Source: Desulfacinum sp. (GTDB taxonomy: Bacteria; Desulfobacterota; Syntrophobacteria; Syntrophobacterales; DSM-9756). Taken from it: a DNA stretch of 64,000 nucleotides. The stretch spans positions 1 to 64,000 of the forward strand of contig JACIYN010000059.1 in the NCBI GenBank assembly GCA_014359885.1. The letters run 5' to 3'. Within the stretch, counting starts at the first letter, position 1. Each line of letters opens with the position of its first letter. The notes under the pieces were generated by a model. That model saw only the letters and a list, made by a program, of their open reading frames with translations. It ran no database searches and was not told where the DNA came from. The position numbers and the translations under genes were made by a program. This document shows positions 51,787 through 59,986 of this stretch, piece by piece.

Positions 51787-53052
51787 TCACTCGGTGGAGT
51801 AGCGAGGCCGCTTGGTCACCAGGGCCAGGACGATTCCCACGATGAGCAGAATCCCTGCAATATAGAACGCGTAATCGTAGGATTGGTACTTGTCGTAGAT
51901 GCGGCCGGCCAGCTTGGGCATGAAGGCTCCCAGGCCCCAGCCGAGGAACACGAGGCCGTAGTTGAAGCCCAGGTTCTTGGGCCCGTAGAAGTCGGCCGTG
52001 AAGCTGGGAAAGAGGGACAGACCGCCGCCGTAACACCAGAAACCGATGGCGCAGGCCAGGAACAGAAGCGGGATGTTCTTCAGGGACAGGAGGTACGGCA
52101 GCAGGAACATGATGACCGCCGCGGCGATGTAGTTCACGATCAAACCGTTGGTTCGGCCGATCTTATCGGAGATGATACCCGTTCCGATACGGCCCACCGA
52201 GTTGAAGATGGCACCCCAGGAAACCAGCAGGTACCCCGCCGCCATGATGCCAGTGATCATCTTGGCTGCATGGCCGATGAGCAGAAGGCCCGCCTGGGTG
52301 TTGATGCAGAACATGATCACCAGGGCGTAGAACTGCCACGTCTTGAGCATTTCGCCGGCCGTCCAGTCCGCCCGGGTCTGGGATGCGGCACGGGCAGCCG
52401 TGGCCGCCGTGGCGGGCGGTTGCGGAGGCACATAGCCCGGTTCGGGCCAGGCCAACAATTGCGCCGCCACCAGGATCACGATCAGGTACGCCACGCCCAG
52501 CACGTAGAACGAGGCGCTCATGCTGTAGCTGGTGATCAGCCACTTGGCCACCGGGGCCACGTAAAAGGCTGCGAGACCATAGCCGCTCACCACCAAACCT
52601 GCGATGAGGCCGCGCTTGTGGGGGCCGAACCACTTGAGGGCCGCAGGGGTGGGCGCCGCGTAGCCGATGCCCATGCCGATGCCGCCTCCGATCCCGTAGC
52701 CCAGCAGGATCCCCGCATAGCTCTTCATGGCCCCCGCCACGATCAGTCCCAACCCGATGGCGATGCCGCCGATGGAAGCCGCCAAGGTGGGGCCGTACTT
52801 ATCCTGGATGCGGCCGCCGGGGATCATGAGGAGGGCAAAGACCAGGATACACAAGGACGCCGGGTTGGAAGCCTGCTCCGCCGTGAGCGGAGTCCAGCCC
52901 TGGCTCAACATGTATTCCTTGTCCGTAAGGTACTTGACCCACACGCTCCAGGCGTACAGACAGCCCAGGCACAAATTGATGACCGTTCCCGCAAAGACCA
53001 CGCGCCAAGCCTTGCCGGGAACCTGGTCCACCGCTTGTTGAGCACTTGCCAT
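51787..53052 (-). CDS. OFA family (oxalate/formate antiporter-like) MFS transporter
   Basis: 421 residues from the ATG at 53052 with GGGAGG upstream. Twelve helices. AGTVINLCLGCLYAWSVWVK at the first helix, GYGIGGGIGMGIGYAAPTPA and KWFGPHKRGLIAGLVVSGYG are OFA-family blocks. The family exchanges monocarboxylates or dicarboxylates (oxalate, formate, lactate, pyruvate). In a sulfate reducer or syntroph this could move an organic acid substrate. A palindrome and a small membrane protein gene lie upstream on the same strand. Confidence 0.88.
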   Translation of the reverse strand: MASAQQAVDQVPGKAWRVVFAGTVINLCLGCLYAWSVWVKYLTDKEYMLSQGWTPLTAEQASNPASLCILVFALLMIPGGRIQDKYGPTLAASIGGIAIGLGLIVAGAMKSYAGILLGYGIGGGIGMGIGYAAPTPAALKWFGPHKRGLIAGLVVSGYGLAAFYVAPVAKWLITSYSMSASFYVLGVAYLIVILVAAQLLAWPEPGYVPPQPPATAATAARAASQTRADWTAGEMLKTWQFYALVIMFCINTQAGLLLIGHAAKMITGIMAAGYLLVSWGAIFNSVGRIGTGIISDKIGRTNGLIVNYIAAAVIMFLLPYLLSLKNIPLLFLACAIGFWCYGGGLSLFPSFTADFYGPKNLGFNYGLVFLGWGLGAFMPKLAGRIYDKYQSYDYAFYIAGILLIVGIVLALVTKRPRYSTE

Positions 53053-53079
53053 AACCGATCCTCCCACGTCTGAAATTCC

Positions 53080-53091
53080 GAACATACGTTC
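53080..53091. promoter_or_regulatory. Palindrome in the OFA transporter leader (candidate operator)
   Basis: GAAC-ATAC-GTTC, with outer bases CCGAA/TTCGG partly extending the symmetry, about 30 bases before the transporter start codon. Confidence 0.4.
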
Positions 53092-53218
53092 TTCGGGAAA
53101 TGAAAGACAAGACCAACGCCCCGAAGAAACGCCCTCATGGCCGATGGGAGCTAAGTTGAAATGTCTGAAATAATGCTCGAAATCGGTAGTTGTTGTTGAT
53201 GAAAGCCGGACGACGCCT

Positions 53219-53389
53219 TTACTGCCGGTGGTACTCGGTAGTACGGAGGGAAATCAGCGCGAGGAGCACGACTGCTGTGGAACCGATCAAGATGAGAAAA
53301 CGCTTTTGGATGCCCACGGGAGGCTGCGGAAACCGCGTTCCGTCGTCACAGGGGACGATCGCCGAAAGAGAAGCCGAGGTTGGTTGCAC
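53219..53389 (-). CDS. Putative small single-span membrane protein in front of the OFA gene
   Basis: 56 codons from a GTG at 53389. A polar start (VQPTSASLSAIVPCDDGTRF) leads through PQPPVGIQKR to one hydrophobic helix, FLILIGSTAVVLLALISL, and a short basic end. It is too short for automatic detection but has the look of real protein. Its frame continues upstream through a UGA into KKTGLF, so the true start is uncertain. It could be an accessory subunit of the transporter. Not recognised. Confidence 0.45.
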   Translation of the reverse strand: MQPTSASLSAIVPCDDGTRFPQPPVGIQKRFLILIGSTAVVLLALISLRTTEYHRQ

Positions 53390-53401
53390 GGTTCAAAAAA
53401 G

Positions 53402-53522
53402 ACCTGTTTTCTTCACACCTCCTTTCTTACGTGTTGATGGCACCTCCTTTCTTGACTGAGTTGCAGCTTCACCTTTACCACCTTCTCCTTTGCATATACG
53501 CCAGGGTCCAGAGGGGTGTCAA
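53402..53522 (-). promoter_or_regulatory. Probable promoter and leader with duplicated Shine-Dalgarno sequence
   Basis: On the minus strand TTGACA (53522-53517) and TATATG (53498-53493) lie 18 bases apart. The leader then has AAAGGAG near 53488 and two copies of AAGAAAGGAGGTG about 31 bases apart, near 53453 and 53421, with only short frames after them. The duplicated strong site without long genes suggests leader-peptide or RNA-level control of the small membrane protein and the OFA gene. Confidence 0.4.
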
Positions 53523-53582
53523 GGGGAATTCTCAACTGTTTTTAGATTGTTACATAATGCACAATGGCTGTCGCCGGGCCCG

Positions 53583-53993
53583 TCACGGGCCCTGGGGCTC
53601 CAGGTGCACATGCTCCACGCCCTCCTTCAGGAAAAAGCGGCTTTCCTCCACCTTCTTCCTGAGCCGGCCCGTGGTGAAGATCACCTTGCGGGGTGAATCG
53701 AAGGACGTGAGACTCCTGACGGCATAAAGGGTCACCACCTCGTCGAAGCAGACGGCGCCCGCGATCTTCCCATCCCCGTCCAGGACCAGGAGATCCACAG
53801 GGCGGTCGGCAACGCGCGGAGGCATGTAGTCGGCAAGGACCTGGTACCCCGCCCCCCGAAGGCAGGCGAAGAGGTGGCACTGGAGAGTTCGTTTCACCGT
53901 CGCGGGCGATTGAAAGGCCTTGGGGATGTCCGCCCACACCCGTTCCAATTCCCCTTTCCATTCCTCCCAATGCAAGGAATTTCTGTCCGACAC
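53583..53993 (-). CDS. Hypothetical protein, possible endonuclease-like fold
   Basis: 136 residues from a GTG at 53993 with AAGGAGG five bases upstream. The middle (ADRPVDLLVLDGDGKIAGAV) looks like the strand-turn-strand with an acidic pair of restriction-endonuclease-like folds, followed by VIFTTGRLRKKVEESRFFLK. This similarity is weak and a function cannot be given. In line with the small membrane protein gene upstream. Confidence 0.5.
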   Translation of the reverse strand: MSDRNSLHWEEWKGELERVWADIPKAFQSPATVKRTLQCHLFACLRGAGYQVLADYMPPRVADRPVDLLVLDGDGKIAGAVCFDEVVTLYAVRSLTSFDSPRKVIFTTGRLRKKVEESRFFLKEGVEHVHLEPQGP

Positions 53994-54030
53994 GATTCCT
54001 CCTTTTCCATCGGCCCCGGCGGAATCCCGT

Positions 54031-54309
54031 TTACGCCTGGGGGCCGCGCAAGATCTCAAATTCCCGGTTCAGCCAACCGCGTATCCACTGCCCCGCCAGG
54101 TTCCTCAAAAAGAAGGGAATCAGGAAGGCAAGCAAATACACATAGGTGGGCACCTGGAAGTAGAGACACAGGAGGGCGAAGCTCACCACCGCGAGACTCA
54201 TGCTCAGGTTTGTGATCAGTTCCGCCACGCTGTGGAGCTTACGGTCCAGATGCTCCCGGAATTCCTTTTCTTCGAAGACCAACCGGCCTCCCTCGCGTCT
54301 TCCCGGCAT
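54031..54309 (-). CDS. Small membrane protein with two helices
   Basis: 92 residues from the ATG at 54309 with AAAGGAGGT upstream. A charged start (FEEKEFREHLDRKLHSVAEL) is followed by two adjacent helices (SMSLAVVSFALLCLYFQVPT and YVYLLAFLIPFFLRNLAGQW). Not recognised. It lies 37 bases upstream of the gene at 53993 on the same strand. Confidence 0.6.
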   Translation of the reverse strand: MPGRREGGRLVFEEKEFREHLDRKLHSVAELITNLSMSLAVVSFALLCLYFQVPTYVYLLAFLIPFFLRNLAGQWIRGWLNREFEILRGPQA

Positions 54310-54449
54310 GGGACCTCCTTTTCGTTGCGTCTTCGAGCCCTCGTTTCTGTCGCCCATTTAAGCATAAAGGATGCCCCGACCGCAATTGACGGATGCGGGT
54401 CGGGTTGCTATGGTGGGCGCCGCCGATACGGAACCGGAAGGAGTTTGGC

Positions 54450-54707
54450 ATGCAGATGGATCGGGCCATCTTCCAACTGAAGGCCGGAGTGGAAGCCACG
54501 TCCCTCTACATCCTCATCTGCGCGCTGGTGGACGAGGGGAAGGCGGCCACCCTGGAAAACGTGCGCAATCAGTGGACGGGCTCGGACGAAGCCCTGTCCG
54601 CCGGCCTGGAAGAACTGATCCGGCTTGGGGTTCTTTCCCCGGCCCCGCCGGACGGGCAAACCCCGCTCAAGGTTCGACCGACGGAATCATGGAACTGGAA
54701 AGAGTAG
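54450..54707 (+). CDS. Small winged-helix-like hypothetical protein
   Basis: 85 residues with GGAAGGAG upstream. The pattern LKAGVEATSLYILICALVDE, then LENVRNQWTGSDEALSAGLE and ELIRLGVLSPA looks like three helices and a wing. Its end overlaps the start of the next gene by 19 bases, so they are probably translated together. Not recognised. Confidence 0.55.
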   Translation: MQMDRAIFQLKAGVEATSLYILICALVDEGKAATLENVRNQWTGSDEALSAGLEELIRLGVLSPAPPDGQTPLKVRPTESWNWKE

Positions 54708-55552
54708 CGAGCTCAGCGCCTCCCCGCCCCGCGTTCCCTATCCATTTATGCCAGCCCGACGCCGGAAAGTCGTGCGCCGCCTGCTGCGGCATTTACAATT
54801 TCAAGGACAATTCCCGGAGAGCCGTTTCGGAAAGGCTCCTTCGAAACACCGTCCTTTTGCAGGAAGACAAGGCCCAAGAAGATCTCCGTTGCCACAGCGA
54901 CTGCTACCGACCGCTGGACAACGGCCTGGCCAAGCGGTTTCAGACGGTCTTCAACTGCGAGTTCGTGGGCTTCCTGGATTCGGAGCGGCGCCGCGTGGGA
55001 TGCCTGCTCCATCCCGCGACCAACGGGGGCACGGATCTGCGCACCGTCTCGTTCTACGGCAGCGAGTTGTGCGACGGGCATTTTTGCCTGAGCTACTACT
55101 ATCTTTCGGAAGACGAGCAGCGCTTCGTGGTGGAATCCATCGACGACTGGTATCTCTACGGGCTGGTGGTCACGGACATCGACCTGGTGAAGGGGATCTA
55201 TCAAGCCCTTTCCGACAGGATCGGCGAAGGGGTGCGCCCTTCGGCGCTCCAGATGCCGGAGATTCGAAAGGCCACCCAATCCCTGTGGCGGTGGAAGCTG
55301 GACTGGCCGTTTCGCCATCCGGGCACCAACCAGTTCGGAAAATACCTCTTCGAGGGGGAAACCTACCGGGAGATCCGTATCCCCTACGACCATTGGGGGC
55401 GGGGCCCCTCCCCCTACGACCGCATTCTCAAGGCGCTGGGATCCCGGTTCCAATCGGTGGACGATCTGGAGGCCGCCGAACGAAAGATTGAGGGGGCGCT
55501 GGAATCTTACGCCCGCCTCTATGAGTCCAGCTTCAGCGAAGGAACCCTCTGA
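54689..55552 (+). CDS. Cysteine-rich protein of unknown function
   Basis: 287 residues. The opening CQPDAGKSCAACCGIYNFKD and later CHSDCYRPLDNG, CEFVGF, CLLHP and ELCDGHFCLSYYYLSEDE give nine or more cysteines in the first 140 residues, reminiscent of metal- or iron-sulfur-binding YkgJ-type proteins but not a clear member. The C-terminal half is helical with few cysteines. Coupled to the small winged-helix protein upstream. Confidence 0.6.
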   Translation: MELERVASSAPPRPAFPIHLCQPDAGKSCAACCGIYNFKDNSRRAVSERLLRNTVLLQEDKAQEDLRCHSDCYRPLDNGLAKRFQTVFNCEFVGFLDSERRRVGCLLHPATNGGTDLRTVSFYGSELCDGHFCLSYYYLSEDEQRFVVESIDDWYLYGLVVTDIDLVKGIYQALSDRIGEGVRPSALQMPEIRKATQSLWRWKLDWPFRHPGTNQFGKYLFEGETYREIRIPYDHWGRGPSPYDRILKALGSRFQSVDDLEAAERKIEGALESYARLYESSFSEGTL

Positions 55553-56183
55553 CGCGGATCGTCTCCTCCTGGGCCTCCGCCTCCAGGTAGCGCCGGGCCA
55601 TGCCCACGTAGTGCTCCGCCGTGACCCGGAGCCGCTCCTTTTCCTCCTCGTCCAGGTATTTCTTGACCTCCGCGGGCACCCCCATCACCACCGAGCCGGG
55701 AGGCACCTCCGCACCCGGGCTCACCACCGCTCCGGCGGCCACGATGGACCCCTTCCCCACCCGGGCCCCGTCCAGGACGATGGCCCCCATGCCGATGAGG
55801 CATTCGTCTTCCACCACGCAGCCGTGGACCACGGCCCGGTGGCCGATGGTCACCCGATCCCCGATAAAGAGCGGGTATTTCTTTCCGGTCACATGGAGGG
55901 TGGCGTTATCCTGGATGTTGGTTTCCCGGCCGATCCGGACGATGTTCACGTCGCCTCGGACCACCGTGTTGAACCACACGCTGGAGCGGTCGCCGATCTC
56001 AACGTCGCCCACGATCCAGGCCCCCGGGGCCACATAGACGTCGTCTCCCAACGTGGGAAAGATTCCCTTGTACGGGACGATGCCCGGCCGCGTTCGCACG
56101 GCCCCGTGCCCGCTGGAAGGCGATGCCGACGTCCTCCCGCATCCGCCTTGTCCATCGACCGGCCCACAGCTTGTCCGATTCAT
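55533..56183 (-). CDS. Gamma-class carbonic anhydrase-like protein
   Basis: 216 residues, left-handed beta-helix of hexapeptide repeats (FIGDRVTIGHRAVVHGCVVE, MGAIVLDGARVGKGSIVAAG). The zinc-ligand histidines of the YrdA/Cam family occur in DNATLHVTG and VTIGHRAVVHGC, and RGDVNIVRIGRETNIQDNAT is the usual early block. It may interconvert CO2 and bicarbonate, although many of these homologues lack activity. The first 35 residues are not conserved; the chosen ATG has GGGGAGA upstream, but the mature conserved part begins at PYKGIFPTLG. It overlaps the cysteine-rich gene by 20 bases, tail to tail. Confidence 0.82.
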   Translation of the reverse strand: MNRTSCGPVDGQGGCGRTSASPSSGHGAVRTRPGIVPYKGIFPTLGDDVYVAPGAWIVGDVEIGDRSSVWFNTVVRGDVNIVRIGRETNIQDNATLHVTGKKYPLFIGDRVTIGHRAVVHGCVVEDECLIGMGAIVLDGARVGKGSIVAAGAVVSPGAEVPPGSVVMGVPAEVKKYLDEEEKERLRVTAEHYVGMARRYLEAEAQEETIRVRGFLR

Positions 56184-56410
56184 CCTTGTCCATCTCCCCT
56201 TGAAAGAGTTTCAGAAAACCAGATGGGACGATTCTTTCTTTTGGTGCGGTCCTGAAGGCCGGGCAGAACGCCCGGTCCATCCGTTCCAGTCATTGGGCAT
56301 CTTCGATTGTGCCCCAAGGGATTCGCCTTATCAACCCCGTCGAAAGACCCGGCAGGGGGAGCCCCGGCCCGTTCCTTGCAAAATACGCGGAAAAGGGCGA
56401 CTCTGGTTAA

Positions 56411-56496
56411 GTGGGCGGGGGCGGGGAGAAACCCCGCCCCTACCACAAGGTGTCCATCGGTTCCTGCAAGGGCGGACCTTTTGCACGCCCGCCAAG
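56411..56496. repeat. Dispersed double-hairpin repeat, family B, copy 3
   Basis: GGGCGGGG-AGAAA-CCCCGCCC followed by GGGCGGAC-CTTTTGCAC-GCCCGCC. It ends about 50 bases before the kinase gene at 56549. The gap 56184-56410 upstream shows nothing else. Confidence 0.65.
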
Positions 56497-56548
56497 ACTT
56501 TTCCCGAACGCACAGGCGGGCCCAAGGCCACAAAAGGAGGAGGGGGAC

Positions 56549-58015
56549 ATGTTGAAGACCATTCGGGCACGGATCCTGGTCATGTCCGCCATCAGTCTGA
56601 TCTTCGTCTGCAGCCTCGGCATCCACTACTGGTGGTGGATGAAGACGGTCCAAGACAAGCTTTTTTTGAGCGAACAGTTCGAGGATCTCTTCAACGACAT
56701 CCTGGAAATCCGCCGCTACGAAAAGAACTTCCTGCTCTACTCCGACGCCAGGAGTCTTCAGGAAAGCCACGACTACCTGCAGCGGGCCGAACAGATCATC
56801 CAGACCCTTCGGCCGGACATCCAGCGGGTCATGGGCGAGGAGGCGCTGAAATCGTTCCTTGCGGAGTTTTCCGCTTACAAGGAACTCATCTACCGCTACA
56901 GCGAAGCCAACTCCACGGTATCCGAAGAAAGCGTCCGGGAAATCCGCAACCACGGCAAGCGGCTGGTGGACTTCACGCGGCATTTGCTGGAAAGGAAGCG
57001 CCAACGGATTCACAAGGCACTCGGCCAGTCCTACCGGTTCCCGGTGGCCATGCTGGCGGTGGTGACCCTGGTTCTCGTGGGGGTCTTTCGCTTCGTCAGC
57101 ACCCATCTTCTGACGCCCCTGGGTATCCTGCGTGAAACCATCTCCCGGGTCGCCCAGGGGGATTTTCGTCCCATCCCCTACGAATGCGACTCGGAGGACG
57201 AGATCTGTCTTCTCATCAAGGCCTTCAACCGAATGTCCGAGGAACTGGAGTCCAACCAAGAAGCCCTGATTCAGTCCCGGAAAATCGCCGCCCTGGGCAC
57301 CTTCACGGCCGGCATCGCCCATGAATTGAACAACCCCCTGAACAACATCTATCTCACGGCCGAGATGCTGCTGGAGGATCACGAGGAATCCCTGGAGCCG
57401 GAAGCCCGGGAGTTGGTGCTCGACATTCTCAACCAGGCCGACCGGGCCGCCGATATCGTCAAGAGCCTTCTCGATTTTTCCCGCAGCGATCGTCCGACCT
57501 TTGAGAAGGTGGACGTGCGCGAAGTCATCCGACAGACCCTGCGGCTGGTGAAGAACCAGCTCCTTTTGACGGGCACCCATCTGGAGGTGGAAACGGAAGA
57601 ACCCATCCCTCCCATCCGCGGCCACCGGCGGAACCTGGAGCAGGTCTTTCTCAACCTCTTCCTCAACGCGATCCAGGCCATGCCCCAGGGCGGCGAGATC
57701 ACGGTGCGACTTTCCTGCGACGGCAAGATGGTGCGCATCGACGTGGCCGACACCGGCATGGGCATCCGCCCGGAGGATCTGGAGCACATCTTCGAGCCCT
57801 TTTACACCACCAAGGGAGTGGGGCGAGGCACGGGGCTGGGCCTTTCGGTATCCTACTCCTTGATTCGAAAGCACGGGGGGCATATAGAGGTGCAGAGCCA
57901 GGTGGGGGCGGGGACGACCTTTTCCGTCTTCCTGCCCGTCCTGGACCCGGAAACCGAAACCAAGGCAGACGACGAGGGATCTCATGGAGAAGCCGTGGCG
58001 CCTGGCCGTCCTTGA
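56549..58015 (+). CDS. Membrane sensor histidine kinase
   Basis: 488 residues from the ATG at 56549 with GGAGGAGGGGG upstream. Helix 1 (about 9-30), a periplasmic helical sensor of about 125 residues (EIRRYEKNFLLYSDARSLQE resembles four-helix-bundle chemoreceptor sensors), helix 2 (about 164-183), HAMP, a HisKA domain with FTAGIAHELNNPLNNIYLTA and an ATPase domain (RGTGLGLSVSYSLIRKHGG). It overlaps the sigma-54 activator gene by 32 bases, so it is very probably its partner kinase. Confidence 0.9.
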   Translation: MLKTIRARILVMSAISLIFVCSLGIHYWWWMKTVQDKLFLSEQFEDLFNDILEIRRYEKNFLLYSDARSLQESHDYLQRAEQIIQTLRPDIQRVMGEEALKSFLAEFSAYKELIYRYSEANSTVSEESVREIRNHGKRLVDFTRHLLERKRQRIHKALGQSYRFPVAMLAVVTLVLVGVFRFVSTHLLTPLGILRETISRVAQGDFRPIPYECDSEDEICLLIKAFNRMSEELESNQEALIQSRKIAALGTFTAGIAHELNNPLNNIYLTAEMLLEDHEESLEPEARELVLDILNQADRAADIVKSLLDFSRSDRPTFEKVDVREVIRQTLRLVKNQLLLTGTHLEVETEEPIPPIRGHRRNLEQVFLNLFLNAIQAMPQGGEITVRLSCDGKMVRIDVADTGMGIRPEDLEHIFEPFYTTKGVGRGTGLGLSVSYSLIRKHGGHIEVQSQVGAGTTFSVFLPVLDPETETKADDEGSHGEAVAPGRP

Positions 58016-59360
58016 TGATGAGCCTTTGGTTTGTAAACGGCTCACGCGCGCCCTGACCAAGGACGGCTACGACGTGGAATCCTTCCTTTCGGCCGCCCCG
58101 TTCCTTCAGGCCATGCAGCGGGACCCCTTCCACGTGGTCATCACGGATCTGCGGCTTCCCGACATGAACGGCCTCAGCGTTCTTACGAAGATCAAGGAAC
58201 GATGGGCCGGCACGGAAGTCATCGTCATCACGGGCTACGGCTCCGTGGAAAACGCCGTGACGGCCATGAAGGCCGGCGCCTACCATTACGTGTCCAAACC
58301 CGTGCGACTCGCCGAGATCCGTCACCTGGCCCGAGGCGCCGTGGAAAAGGTGGCCATGCGCCGGGAAAACGAGAGGCTCCGCGAAGCCCTGCGGGGCGGA
58401 GACCCCCTGGGCCGCATCGTGGGAAAAAGCCGAGTCGTGCAGGACGTCTTCGCCCTCATCCGCAAAGTGGCTCCCCTGGATTGCACGGTGCTCATCGAAG
58501 GCCAGAGCGGCACGGGAAAGGAGCTGGTGGCGCGAGCCATCCACGGCTTGAGTCCCCGGGCGCCCCGACCCTTCGTCTCCTTCAACTGCGGCGGATTCAC
58601 GGAAGAACTCATCACCAGCGAGCTGTTCGGTTATGAAAAGGGGGCCTTTACGGGGGCTACGGCCACCAAGGTGGGACTCATGGAATCGGCCGTGGGCGGC
58701 ACCGTCTTCCTGGACGAAATCGGGGAAATGCCCCTGCCCATGCAGGTCAAGCTGCTCCATGTACTCCAGGAAAAACGCATTCTCCGGGTGGGCGGCACCC
58801 GGCCCATCGCCCTGGACATCCGCATCCTCGCCGCCACCAACAAGGACCTGAAGCAGGAGGTCCTGGCCGGGCGTTTCCGGGAAGACCTGTTTTACCGGCT
58901 CAACGTGGTGCGCATCCCGCTGCCCACTCTGGCCGAACGCCGAGACGACATCCCTCTGCTGGTGGCCCATTTCATCGGCAAGTATCGCACCCTCTTCGGC
59001 AAACCCGTGGAAGGCATTCACCCGCAGGCCCTGGAGATCTTGAAAAACCACAACTTCCCGGGAAATGTGCGCGAACTGGAAAACATCATCGAACGGGCCG
59101 TGGCCCTCACCGAAAAGCCCCAGATCGGCGTGGACGATCTGCCGGAGGATCTGCGGCAGCTGGAAGTGGATGCCTATCCGGCGGAAGAACTGCTTCCCCT
59201 GGAAGAGGTGGAAAAACGCCATATCCTGCGGGTGCTGAACAAGACCGGCTACAACAAGAACCTGGCGGCCCAGATCCTGGAGATGCCGCGCACCACCCTG
59301 TGGCGCAAGATGAAGAAATACGGCATCCGCTCCGGCGCCCCTTCCGGCCCGTCCAACTAG
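57984..59360 (+). CDS. NtrC-family sigma-54-dependent response regulator
   Basis: 458 residues. The receiver has DDE at 11-13 and acceptor Asp55 ([13 protein letters not shown]); the AAA+ domain has Walker A GQSGTGKE, the sigma-54 contact loop GAFTGA (in [14 protein letters not shown]), Walker [14 protein letters not shown] and the R finger region; a Fis-type helix-turn-helix ends the protein ([20 protein letters not shown]). It activates sigma-54 promoters after phosphorylation by the kinase encoded just upstream. A likely target is the operon starting at 59539, with two palindromes ahead of an exact -24/-12 promoter. Confidence 0.93.
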   Translation: MEKPWRLAVLDDEPLVCKRLTRALTKDGYDVESFLSAAPFLQAMQRDPFHVVITDLRLPDMNGLSVLTKIKERWAGTEVIVITGYGSVENAVTAMKAGAYHYVSKPVRLAEIRHLARGAVEKVAMRRENERLREALRGGDPLGRIVGKSRVVQDVFALIRKVAPLDCTVLIEGQSGTGKELVARAIHGLSPRAPRPFVSFNCGGFTEELITSELFGYEKGAFTGATATKVGLMESAVGGTVFLDEIGEMPLPMQVKLLHVLQEKRILRVGGTRPIALDIRILAATNKDLKQEVLAGRFREDLFYRLNVVRIPLPTLAERRDDIPLLVAHFIGKYRTLFGKPVEGIHPQALEILKNHNFPGNVRELENIIERAVALTEKPQIGVDDLPEDLRQLEVDAYPAEELLPLEEVEKRHILRVLNKTGYNKNLAAQILEMPRTTLWRKMKKYGIRSGAPSGPSN

Positions 59361-59370
59361 CCGCCATCCA

Positions 59371-59383
59371 TTCCATTTTGAAA
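59371..59383. promoter_or_regulatory. Candidate activator-binding site 1 (upstream)
   Basis: TTCCA-TTT-TGAAA, one mismatch from the perfect palindrome TTTCA-N3-TGAAA found at site 2. Centre at 59377, about 149 bases before the expected transcription start. Confidence 0.5.
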
Positions 59384-59411
59384 CATCCCGCCGCCGCCAT
59401 CCGCCCTTTCT

Positions 59412-59424
59412 TTTCAATCTGAAA
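59412..59424. promoter_or_regulatory. Candidate activator-binding site 2 (upstream)
   Basis: TTTCA-ATC-TGAAA is a perfect 5-base-arm palindrome with centre at 59418, 41 bp (about four helical turns) from site 1 and about 108 bases before the expected transcription start. Both repeats continue as ACATCCC and ACACCCC, so they also match as direct repeats. Confidence 0.55.
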
Positions 59425-59430
59425 CACCCC

Positions 59431-59456
59431 AGGCCCCTCCTGGGGGCCTTTCCTTT
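59431..59456 (+). terminator. Intrinsic terminator after the response-regulator gene
   Basis: AGGCCCC-TCCT-GGGGGCCT, a 7-8 pair stem, followed by TTCCTTTCC. It separates the regulatory pair from the downstream operon. Confidence 0.65.
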
Positions 59457-59497
59457 CCTCCATCCCAACTATCCCTTTAGACCCGGCATGTTACAGA

Positions 59498-59515
59498 TTG
59501 GGCACCCTTCTTGCC
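59498..59515 (+). promoter_or_regulatory. Sigma-54 (-24/-12) promoter of the usp-tauE operon
   Basis: GGCAC-N5-TTGC with GG at 59501-59502 and GC at 59513-59514, the correct 10-base interval; only the base before GG differs from the best consensus. Expected start of transcription near 59526, 13 bases before the first gene's start codon. Confidence 0.75.
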
Positions 59516-59538
59516 TCAGCCGCTGGTGGGAGACGGCG

Positions 59539-59982
59539 ATGGAGAAGATCCTGGTTACGGTCACCAAGGGAAGCACGGAGGAACTGGGGGCGTTGGCCCG
59601 GGGCATCTCCCTGGCGCGGCGCATCGGCGGACGCCTCTATGTGCTCGGCCTCAAGCGGCCTGGAATACCGGGAAGCGAAGCTCCTGCTTGTCTGGTGCCG
59701 GCGGCGGACGAGGTGGCCGAGCGGATGCAGATGCTGATCGAGGGGGCCCGGGCGGACGGCGTTTTCGTGGACACGTACGTGGCGGAGGGCTGCGATGAGG
59801 AGCGGATTCTGGAGTTTTGCCGGGAACACCGGGTGACGCTGTGGGTCGTGGGAGTCCCCGGAAGGCACCGGCGGGAGCACCAACAGGCGGTCATGCGGGT
59901 CCACAAGATCCGGCATCGGTTGGGATGCCCGGTGGAGATGGTGTACCCGAAGAAGGAAATCGGACAACCGGAAGAGGACTGA
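59539..59982 (+). CDS. Universal stress protein family (UspA-like)
   Basis: 147 residues. EKILVTVTKGSTEELGALAR opens a Usp-type alpha/beta fold, VDTYVAEGCDEERILEFCRE is the central part, and VTLWVVGVPGRHRREH is near the usual nucleotide loop but lacks the full GX2GX9GS pattern, so ATP binding is doubtful. First gene behind the sigma-54 promoter and followed 4 bases later by the TauE gene. Probably a cytoplasmic partner or regulator of the transport proteins. Confidence 0.7.
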   Translation: MEKILVTVTKGSTEELGALARGISLARRIGGRLYVLGLKRPGIPGSEAPACLVPAADEVAERMQMLIEGARADGVFVDTYVAEGCDEERILEFCREHRVTLWVVGVPGRHRREHQQAVMRVHKIRHRLGCPVEMVYPKKEIGQPEED

Positions 59983-59986
59983 AGCG

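Noticed and set aside
53219-53486. Selenoprotein reading through the UGA before the small membrane protein
   Set aside because: The residues around the UGA are not a redox motif and no selenocysteine element could be recognised; kept only as an open question in the findings.
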